From positions 92,593-156,592 of the forward strand of contig CACIUX010000003.1 of NCBI GenBank assembly GCA_902589965.1: DNA of 64,000 bases, in the 5' to 3' direction. This document shows positions 58,414-64,000 of this stretch, one piece after another. Made by a program: the position numbers and the translations under genes. Below the pieces are notes generated by a model. The model saw only the letters and a list, made by a program, of their open reading frames with translations, ran no database searches and was not told the DNA's origin. Source of the DNA: an uncultured SAR86 cluster bacterium. Its GTDB lineage: Bacteria > Pseudomonadota > Gammaproteobacteria > Magnimaribacterales > AG-339-G14. Numbering within the stretch: position 1 is the stretch's first letter; each line of letters opens with the position of its first letter.

Positions 58414-58947
58414 ATGAAAATCTTATCTTTATTGTTTCTTTTTGCCTCGTCACTGGTGTTTGCTGACGATTCTTCATGTAAAAACCTGCTTGATCACGAC
58501 GTTCGTATATTAGCTTCATCAGATTCCGAAAACCTCTGCGCATACAACGATAAAGTCATTATGGCGGTCAATGTTGCTAGCTCGTGTGGATTCACCTATC
58601 AATACGAAGGCTTAGAGAAAATTTACGATAAATATAAACAGAAGGGTTTCATTGTCTTAGGATTCCCCTCTAGAGATTTTTTATATCAAGAATTTAAAGA
58701 TGAAGATAAAACAAAGGAATTTTGTAAGACAACTTACGACGTTTCTTTTCCTTTGTTCGCAACCTCTAAGGTAAGAGGTGACAGAGCAAACTCATTTTAC
58801 AAAAATCTCGCTAAAAATTCTGGAGAAGAACCTTCTTGGAATTTCAGTAAATATTTGATTTCTAAAAACGGTGATATAGAGCTAATACCTCATACAACTA
58901 ATCCTGATTCTCCAGAGGTGATGAAAAAAATAGAAGCTCTTCTCTAA
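58414..58947 (+). CDS. secreted glutathione peroxidase-like protein
   Basis: 177 residues. Signal peptide MKILSLLFLFASSLVFA with a likely cut before DDSS. Thioredoxin fold of the GPx/BtuE family: peroxidatic Cys58 in VNVASSCGFTYQYEGLE, and WNFSKYLISKNG keeps the Trp and Asn of the active-site tetrad. In the segment normally FPCNQF the sequence is FPSRDF, so both the usual resolving Cys and the active-site Gln are replaced. It may still be a peroxidase, but weaker or with a different reductant. Its stop overlaps the end of convergent rpiA by 4 bp. Confidence 0.8.
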   Translation: MKILSLLFLFASSLVFADDSSCKNLLDHDVRILASSDSENLCAYNDKVIMAVNVASSCGFTYQYEGLEKIYDKYKQKGFIVLGFPSRDFLYQEFKDEDKTKEFCKTTYDVSFPLFATSKVRGDRANSFYKNLAKNSGEEPSWNFSKYLISKNGDIELIPHTTNPDSPEVMKKIEALL

Positions 58948-59618
58948 TCTATTACTTCTACACCGTTTTGTGTTGCTACTACAACCTTGGTAGCTGTCTT
59001 CTGGGCAAAGATTCCGTTCTCAACTACTCCTGGGATTCTGTTTAATCTAATTTCTAATTCATAGGGAACAGCGTAATCCAAATTTAATACATCTAGTATT
59101 TGGTTTCCCTGATCAGTGACAAATCCTGTTCTGTAGGTTGGCTTCCCTCCTAGCTTAACTATTTCTCTCGCAACAAAGCTTCGTGCGTATTCCAAAACCT
59201 CGATTGCTAGCGGAAAAGCGCCAAGCCTATTTACTTTTTTTGATTCATCCACAATACAAATAAATTCTCTTGCAGAGTAAGCTATTATTTTTTCTCTAGT
59301 AAGAGCTCCGCCTCCGCCTTTTATAAGCTGCTTCTTATCATCATACTCATCAGCTCCATCAACATATATATCTGGCCCACCGACATCGTTTAGCAACGAA
59401 ACTTCAATGCCTTTCTGTTCAAGAAGTTTTGAGCTTCTTTCAGAGCTTGAAACCGCTGCTTTAAAGACAGGATTTTTCTCAGCTAACATTTCGATAAATA
59501 AATCAACAGTAGAGCCTGTCCCAATACCGATGATTGAGTCCTCGTAAAGTTTTGGCAATATAATATCCAGTGCTTTTGCAGCAGACTGGCGCTTTAAGTT
59601 TTCTTGATCAGAGCTCAT
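58944..59618 (-). CDS. rpiA: ribose-5-phosphate isomerase A
   Basis: 224 residues from ATG at 59618 (E. coli 219). The track's 253-residue version adds 29 residues with no family match that would run back to the ilvA start. Interconverts ribose-5-P and ribulose-5-P. Motifs: IGIGTGSTVDLFIEML (phosphate loop), DVYVDGADE as DIYVDGADEYDDKKQLIKGGGGALTREKI (catalytic Asp and Glu), and NGIFAQKTATKVVVA at the end. Divergent from ilvA, the usual gammaproteobacterial arrangement. Confidence 0.95.
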   Translation of the reverse strand: MSSDQENLKRQSAAKALDIILPKLYEDSIIGIGTGSTVDLFIEMLAEKNPVFKAAVSSSERSSKLLEQKGIEVSLLNDVGGPDIYVDGADEYDDKKQLIKGGGGALTREKIIAYSAREFICIVDESKKVNRLGAFPLAIEVLEYARSFVAREIVKLGGKPTYRTGFVTDQGNQILDVLNLDYAVPYELEIRLNRIPGVVENGIFAQKTATKVVVATQNGVEVID

Positions 59619-59644
59619 TGAAGTGCTTTTACTATGATTAACAG

Positions 59645-59650
59645 TATAAT
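59645..59650 (+). promoter_or_regulatory. candidate -10 box of ilvA
   Basis: A perfect TATAAT lies 20 bp before the ilvA ATG, in the 52-bp rpiA/ilvA gap. No good -35 is seen at 16 to 18 bp. An AAGGG ribosome-binding site precedes the ATG by 5 bp (TAAGGGATTCATG). The reverse strand reads TATACT over the same place, so rpiA may use the same segment. Confidence 0.4.
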
Positions 59651-59670
59651 ACAGCGCTTTTAAGGGATTC

Positions 59671-61194
59671 ATGACTAAAAAGAGACAGATCATAGAGAAA
59701 ATCATTTCATCTAAAGTGTATGATATTGCTCAAGTTACTCCGATAGACAAGGCTAGTAACTTATCTAAGTCTTTAAAAAATAATATTTTTCTAAAGAGAG
59801 AAGATCTGCAACCTACTCACTCTTTTAAAGTAAGAGGCTCGTATAACAAAATTGAGCATCTTTACAGAAAAAAGAATGTTCAACATGTAGTGACTGCATC
59901 GGCAGGCAATCATGCTCAAGGTGTGGCCTTAGCAGCAAAACATTTAAAAATTAAAGCTACAATTTTTATGCCCCTTACAACTCCTAAAATAAAAGTTAAT
60001 TCTGTAAAAATGTTAGGAGCTAAAGTTAAGCTGACAGGAAATAATTTTGATGAAAGTGCATTGGCTGCTAGCAAATACTGCGGTCAATACAATTTAGATT
60101 TTATTCATCCATTTGATGATGAGCTGGTGATCGCCGGACAAGGTACCGTTGGCTTAGAAATTGCAAATCAATTTACCGATAACATCTATGCAGTTTTTAT
60201 AGGCTCCGGCGGAGGTGGTCTTGTTTCTGGAGTGGGTGAATATTTAAAATCTATAAGGCCCGATATAAAAATAATAGCTGTCGAATCAGAAGACTCTGCC
60301 GCTCTACATCAAACCCTAAATTCTGGGAAAAGAATTAAACTTAAAGAAGTTGGTTTATTTGCTGATGGAACAGCAGCAAAACAAATAGGCAAGAAGAACT
60401 ATCCTATTATCAAAGACGTTGTTGATTACTCAATGACAGTAAACATAGATGAGATCTGCTCGGCAGTTAAAGATACTTTTATCGAAACAAGAACCATACC
60501 TGAGCCATCAGGAGCACTGGCTCTTGCTGGATTGAAAAAATATGTCTCCAGATATGGATTAAAAAAGAAAAACTTAATTGCAATTTATTGTGGCTCAAAC
60601 CTTAACTTTGAGATGCTTGCCCCAATCGTAGATAGGTCTAGCATGGGCGAACAAAAAGAGATTTTCTTAGGAGTTCAGATTCCAGAGGTGCAAGGAAGTT
60701 TTATAAAACTTTGCTCAGCTATCGGAAATAAAAACATCACTGAATTCAGTTACAGAATGGATGATTCCTCAACTGCAAAAGTATTTTTAGGTCTTGAATT
60801 AGAATCAAAGCAAAAAAAAGAATGGTCTATAAAGTCTCTCAAGAAGAAATTTTCTGTTATTGATTTATCTGAAGATGAAGTCTCTAAAGTTCATTTAAGG
60901 CATATGTCAGGTGGAAGAGGACCAGCTTTTAATGGAGAAGAATACGAGGAAATATATATGGTTGATTTCCCAGAAAAACCCGGAGCACTCCTATTTTTCT
61001 TGGAGTCTCTTGGAAATCAATGGAACATTTCTCTCTTCCATTACAAAAATCAAGGAGCTTTGTATGGTGGAGCCTTAATTGGTTTTAAGGTTAAAAAGAA
61101 CTCTAAGAAAAAATTAGAGCAGAAATTAATTTCCATAGGATTTCCGTTCACTAATCAAACTTCCAGCAAAGCTTATCAAGCGTTTTTAAAATAA
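59671..61194 (+). CDS. ilvA: threonine dehydratase, biosynthetic
   Basis: 507 residues (E. coli 514). PLP enzyme that turns threonine into 2-oxobutanoate for isoleucine. PLP lysine in QPTHSFKVRGSYNK, ASAGNHAQGVA, the phosphate-binding glycine loop GSGGGGLVSGVG (about residues 182-193). Two C-terminal ACT-like regulatory repeats are present (about residues 330-500, e.g. IYMVDFPEKPGALLFFLESL), so inhibition by isoleucine is expected. ilvE is also in the window. Confidence 0.95.
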   Translation: MTKKRQIIEKIISSKVYDIAQVTPIDKASNLSKSLKNNIFLKREDLQPTHSFKVRGSYNKIEHLYRKKNVQHVVTASAGNHAQGVALAAKHLKIKATIFMPLTTPKIKVNSVKMLGAKVKLTGNNFDESALAASKYCGQYNLDFIHPFDDELVIAGQGTVGLEIANQFTDNIYAVFIGSGGGGLVSGVGEYLKSIRPDIKIIAVESEDSAALHQTLNSGKRIKLKEVGLFADGTAAKQIGKKNYPIIKDVVDYSMTVNIDEICSAVKDTFIETRTIPEPSGALALAGLKKYVSRYGLKKKNLIAIYCGSNLNFEMLAPIVDRSSMGEQKEIFLGVQIPEVQGSFIKLCSAIGNKNITEFSYRMDDSSTAKVFLGLELESKQKKEWSIKSLKKKFSVIDLSEDEVSKVHLRHMSGGRGPAFNGEEYEEIYMVDFPEKPGALLFFLESLGNQWNISLFHYKNQGALYGGALIGFKVKKNSKKKLEQKLISIGFPFTNQTSSKAYQAFLK

Positions 61195-61195
61195 T

Positions 61196-61729
61196 TCAGT
61201 CCGACACTATAATTTGATCGAATTTCATATCGAATTCTTGTTCATCAAATTTAATTCTCTGATATTTATAAGCGATTCCAATTTTGATAATTTTTTTATT
61301 TAAGTTTTCAACGTATCTATCATAAAAACCTCCTCCTCTTCCCAGTCTTTTATAGGATTCAGAAAATCCAACCATTGGAATCAAAATTGCTTCAAAAGAG
61401 GCTTTCTTTTCTTCGATAAATTCTGGCTCACTAATTCCTAAAGGATTTATTTTGTACTCGGTAGCAGAATCTACTGGGCAGAAATCAAGCTGGTTTTTGA
61501 GGAGATTAACTCTTGGTAGAAAAACTTCCGTTCCTTTTTCAATAAGCAGTTTATTTAGTTCTTTTGTAGGAAATTCATCTGAAAGAGACGCATAACTGGC
61601 TATTGAATTGTACTTACCAAAATATTCTATTGCTCTGCTGAACAAAATTTTTGTTTCTTTTTCCTTTTCGGAATGATTTTGGATAGAAAATCTTCTTTTA
61701 ATTTCAGACCTTGCATCCGTTTTGTTCAT
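61196..61729 (-). CDS. ygfA: 5-formyltetrahydrofolate cyclo-ligase
   Basis: 177 residues from ATG at 61729; the track's start at 61759 lies inside the 6S RNA gene and adds residues with no match. Converts 5-formyl-THF to 5,10-methenyl-THF with ATP. C-terminal signature MVGFSESYKRLGRGGGFYDRY and KIGIAYKYQR are typical. Just downstream of 6S RNA, as in E. coli, where ssrS and ygfA are cotranscribed. Confidence 0.93.
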   Translation of the reverse strand: MNKTDARSEIKRRFSIQNHSEKEKETKILFSRAIEYFGKYNSIASYASLSDEFPTKELNKLLIEKGTEVFLPRVNLLKNQLDFCPVDSATEYKINPLGISEPEFIEEKKASFEAILIPMVGFSESYKRLGRGGGFYDRYVENLNKKIIKIGIAYKYQRIKFDEQEFDMKFDQIIVSD

Positions 61730-61734
61730 TAAGG

Positions 61735-61906
61735 AAGTTTCCCAGATTACCGTTAACAAAACTAGACCTGAACCGTGAAGTTCAGGGCGGGAAAATCACC
61801 CGCTATCAGGCTGCCCTTAGGGCGCTCAACAAGCAAGGTATCAAGTCCCTTGATTTAATTTATCGGCTCGAGGTTTATTTTGTATATCGAATAACCCAGG
61901 AAACAA
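61735..61906 (-). ncRNA. ssrS: 6S RNA
   Basis: About 170 nt between zapA and the 5-FCL gene. The closing stem is visible: GTTTCCTGGGTTA (61904-61892) with TAATCTGGGAAAC (61749-61737), 13 pairs counting wobble pairs. Inside it are CCTCGAGCCGATA (compare CCCTGAGCCGATA in E. coli) and CCCTGAACTTCACGGTTCAGG (compare CCTTGAACCAAGGGTTCAAGG). The gene order matches E. coli ssrS-ygfA. 6S RNA binds sigma70 RNA polymerase and lowers transcription in stationary phase or starvation. Exact ends are estimated. A 68-residue ORF in the track on the other strand is an artefact. Confidence 0.88.
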
Positions 61907-61910
61907 AGAA

Positions 61911-61916
61911 ATTATA
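61911..61916 (-). promoter_or_regulatory. -10 box of the 6S RNA promoter
   Basis: TATAAT on the minus strand, ending 6 to 7 bases before the predicted 6S 5' end. The -35 region (TTTCAA) is weak and overlaps the palindrome AGAGCTTTGAAAGCTCT at 61928-61944, which spans the zapA stop. Confidence 0.55.
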
Positions 61917-61925
61917 GTTCCAATA

Positions 61926-62303
61926 TTAGAGCTTTGAAAGCTCTGATATTTCTGAGACTAACTTAAAGTTCAGATCTTCGCCATCTTCGTCTTGAAGATC
62001 TGGATCCTCAGTTTGACTGATCTCTGGTTCTTTCGTGATATCTTCTTTTGGAGATTCTGATTGGTCTATGCTTTCAATGACCTCAGCTCCTTGAGACTGA
62101 AGCTTTACTAAATCAGAGGAGATATCCAATGCAGCTAGTACTGAAATTCTCTCCATGGGGAGAGTTTTTAATTTTCTTTTGGTTGATTTAATTTTTTTAT
62201 CGAGTTTCTCGGCTGCTTCCAATAAATGAGGTTGTTCTTCAACTGGACATTGAAGCTTATATTCTAAGCCACCAATTCTTATTGAGATAATTTCTTCTTC
62301 CAT
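61926..62303 (-). CDS. zapA: cell division protein ZapA
   Basis: 125 residues (E. coli 109). Binds and bundles FtsZ at the Z ring. The N-terminal ISIRIGGLEYKLQCPVEEQPHLLEAAEKLDKKI is the ZapA strand-helix start; RISVLAALDISSDLVKLQ begins the dimer helix. The C-terminal about 45 residues form an acidic tail (SPKEDITKEPEISQTEDPDLQDEDGED) that E. coli lacks. 2 bp from the preceding TIGR02449 gene, upstream of 6S RNA, the common gammaproteobacterial order. Confidence 0.9.
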   Translation of the reverse strand: MEEEIISIRIGGLEYKLQCPVEEQPHLLEAAEKLDKKIKSTKRKLKTLPMERISVLAALDISSDLVKLQSQGAEVIESIDQSESPKEDITKEPEISQTEDPDLQDEDGEDLNFKLVSEISELSKL

Positions 62304-62305
62304 AG

Positions 62306-62494
62306 TTATAGATTATCCACTTTATCTATTAAATTCTCTATATTTTCTAACGCTTCATCCATGCCTTTTTTTAATTTAATGTTTTCAGATTTAAGCTTTT
62401 TATTTTTCTTTCTTAAATCTTGATTCGCTTCCCTAAGTTTTTTTGACATTTCTAGAAGTTCTTTTATGTTTTCTTCAAGAGAAGCTTTTGACAT
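62306..62494 (-). CDS. small coiled-coil protein, TIGR02449 family (ZapB-like)
   Basis: 62 residues, nearly all one helix with heptad character and rich in Lys, Glu and Leu (KKLREANQDLRKKNKKLKSE). Its size, coiled-coil nature and place directly before zapA fit the TIGR02449 family of small proteins linked to cell division. A role in Z-ring organisation is likely from context, but not shown by sequence. Confidence 0.75.
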   Translation of the reverse strand: MSKASLEENIKELLEMSKKLREANQDLRKKNKKLKSENIKLKKGMDEALENIENLIDKVDNL

Positions 62495-62520
62495 TTGATT
62501 ATTTTAACATTCTGCATATA

Positions 62521-62560
62521 AAAAAAAGCACCCTTTGAAAAATCTTAGGGTGCTTTTTTT
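62521..62560 (-). terminator. factor-independent terminator after katG
   Basis: AAGCACCCT and AGGGTGCTT form a 9-bp stem around a 12-nt loop (TTGAAAAATCTT), flanked by A and T runs, so it can work in both directions. It lies 10 bp beyond the katG stop and before the TIGR02449-zapA genes; the main use is to end katG transcripts. Confidence 0.85.
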
Positions 62561-62569
62561 ACTATCAGA

Positions 62570-64000
62570 TTAGAACAAGTCGTTATTCATTACCTTGTTC
62601 CATGCCTTTATGAAATCTTTGGTAAATTTCTCAGATGAATCGTCTTGAGCATACACTTCGACGTAAGCTCTTAACTGAGAGTTTGAACCAAACACTAGAT
62701 CAGCTCTTGAAGCAGTCCTAGCTTTTTCACCAGAGACTCTATCAAAAGCTTCGTAAGAATTACCGGTTCCGTTAGGTTTCCACTGAACTCTCATATCCAA
62801 GAGTGTTTTAAAGTATTCATTAGATAAAGTATCAGAGTTCTCTGATACCAATCCATAATCACTAGCAGTTATACCTAAAGATCTCATCCCGCCAAGAAGA
62901 ACTGTCATCTCCGGAGCAGTAATACCCAACAGCTGAGCTTTATCAAGCATCATCTCTTCAGCACTTACATCTAGTCCAGAACGATGATAATTTCTAAATG
63001 CATCTGAGAGAGGCTCTAAGTATGCAAAAGATTCTTCATCAGTTTGATCTTGAGAAGCATCACCTCTTCCGGGTGAAAAAGGAACTTCTGAACCAGAAGC
63101 TTTTTCAATTGCTAAGTTTCCACCAAGAACAATGATATCTGCCATGGATACTCCAGTATCTTTGGAGACTCCTTCGTAAGCTGAAAGAACTTTTGAAAGT
63201 TGTTCTGGTTTATTAACTTCCCAATCTTTTTGAGGAGCTAATCTCAATCTCGCACCATTAGCTCCACCTCTAAGATCTGATCCTCTGTAGGTAAAGGCAC
63301 TTGCCCAAGCAGTTTCAGTCATTTCCTGGATACTTAAACCAAGATCGTCAATCTTACTTTTCACAGCAGATACATCGTAATCAGAATTTCCAGCAGGAAC
63401 TGGATCTTGCCATATGAGGTCTTCTTCAGGCACTTCAGGGCCTATGTAATTTGCCTTCGGACCCATATCTCTGTGGAGCAACTTGAACCATGCTTTTGCG
63501 AAAGCATCTGCAAATTCATCAGGATTTTCATGGAAATGCTTTGAGATCTTGTTGTACTCAGGATCTTCTCTTAAAGCAATATCAGTTGTTGCCATAATTG
63601 TGGGTTCTTTTATTGAAGGGTCATGAGCACTTGGCGCCATGTCTTCTTCTGCTTGGTCTACTGCGTACCATTGATGCGCACCAGCAGGACTTTTGCCGAG
63701 CTTCCATTCGTATTTAAAAAGTAAATCGAAGTAGCCGTTATCCCATTTAATTGGATTTGTTGTCCACGCTCCCTCAAGACCACTGGTAATTGAGTCAGCT
63801 CCAAGACCTGATCCATATTTATTGGTCCAACCGAGACCCATCTGTTCGATTGGTGCTCCTTCTGGCTCAGCTTCGACTAATTCAGCATCACCAGCACCAT
63901 GACATTTACCAAAAGTATGGCCTCCAGCGACAAGAGCAACTGTCTCGTAATCATTCATAGCCATTCGGCCAAATGTTTCTCTGATATCGTGAGCACTAGC
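62570..64000 (-). CDS. katG: catalase-peroxidase (5' end outside window)
   Basis: The track shows 464 residues from an internal Met, but the frame continues to the window edge (12 more codons, [12 protein letters not shown]), so this is a partial gene of 476 visible codons. The haem His is in [16 protein letters not shown]; the Met of the Met-Tyr-Trp adduct is likely in [44 protein letters not shown] and [16 protein letters not shown] are KatG-specific, and the C-terminal domain ([23 protein letters not shown]) is complete. Removes H2O2 by catalase and peroxidase action. The distal Arg-Trp-His part lies outside the window. Confidence 0.95.
   Translation of the reverse strand, partial: ASAHDIRETFGRMAMNDYETVALVAGGHTFGKCHGAGDAELVEAEPEGAPIEQMGLGWTNKYGSGLGADSITSGLEGAWTTNPIKWDNGYFDLLFKYEWKLGKSPAGAHQWYAVDQAEEDMAPSAHDPSIKEPTIMATTDIALREDPEYNKISKHFHENPDEFADAFAKAWFKLLHRDMGPKANYIGPEVPEEDLIWQDPVPAGNSDYDVSAVKSKIDDLGLSIQEMTETAWASAFTYRGSDLRGGANGARLRLAPQKDWEVNKPEQLSKVLSAYEGVSKDTGVSMADIIVLGGNLAIEKASGSEVPFSPGRGDASQDQTDEESFAYLEPLSDAFRNYHRSGLDVSAEEMMLDKAQLLGITAPEMTVLLGGMRSLGITASDYGLVSENSDTLSNEYFKTLLDMRVQWKPNGTGNSYEAFDRVSGEKARTASRADLVFGSNSQLRAYVEVYAQDDSSEKFTKDFIKAWNKVMNNDLF

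Noticed and set aside
59619-59705. 29-residue N-terminal extension of RpiA in the ORF track
   Set aside because: It reaches into ilvA, has no counterpart in the family, and the ATG at 59618 gives the usual length.
61711-61917. 68-residue plus-strand ORF in the track
   Set aside because: It lies across the 6S RNA gene and the start of the 5-FCL gene on the other strand; the RNA structure explains the sequence.

Overview
The window is a compact, A+T-rich piece of a gammaproteobacterial chromosome. Evidence for the class is a set of gene orders typical of Gammaproteobacteria: phosphomannomutase-argB-slmA; mrcA next to aroK-aroB-gltB-gltD; tyrS-M23 peptidase-anmK-erpA-argC beside an rRNA operon; coaBC-dut next to rpmB-rpmG; rpiA divergent from ilvA; and TIGR02449-zapA-6S RNA-5-FCL. 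Low GC, almost no intergenic space, overlapping convergent genes, many TTG starts, one rRNA operon without spacer tRNAs and missing blocks inside conserved clusters all suggest a streamlined marine lineage such as SAR86. The exact clade is inference; the complete 16S gene would settle it.

Layout. 0-6 kb: a truncated alpha/beta hydrolase, a methyltransferase, and a leftward ilvE-linked envelope-glycan locus (heptosyltransferase-like GT9, GT4, methyltransferase, alpha/alpha-toroid protein). 6-12.8 kb: phosphomannomutase, argB, slmA, PBP1A and shikimate genes aroK-aroB; the type IV pilus genes usually between mrcA and aroK are absent. 12.8-19 kb: gltB-gltD preceded by a leader that matches the glutamine riboswitch (glnA RNA class). 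19-29.5 kb: tesB, cysE, a CobS/CobT chelatase-type pair, an orphan di-iron protein, a lipoprotein subtilase autotransporter, a type II pantothenate kinase and an M28 peptidase. 29.5-34.7 kb: the 16S-23S-5S operon on the minus strand. 34.7-46 kb: tyrS, M23 peptidase, anmK, erpA, argC, thiD-thiE, a PfkB kinase, dksA with a histone-like tail, folK, acs and msrA. 46-55.2 kb: MBL and NUDIX hydrolases, nnrD, tsaE, priA, L31 with a repeat tail, typA, dut with a hydrophobic N-terminus, and coaBC. 55.2-64 kb: rpmB-rpmG-maf, lnt, an L,D-transpeptidase, a peroxidase, rpiA, ilvA, 5-FCL, 6S RNA, zapA, a ZapB-like coiled coil and truncated katG.

The genes are mostly core metabolism (amino acid, nucleotide, CoA and thiamine), translation and envelope. 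I see no insertion sequence, prophage, CRISPR array, tRNA or integron. The most notable points are the glutamine-riboswitch-like leader of gltB, the CobS/CobT pair outside any visible cobalamin locus, and lineage-specific tails on conserved proteins (DksA, L31, dUTPase).
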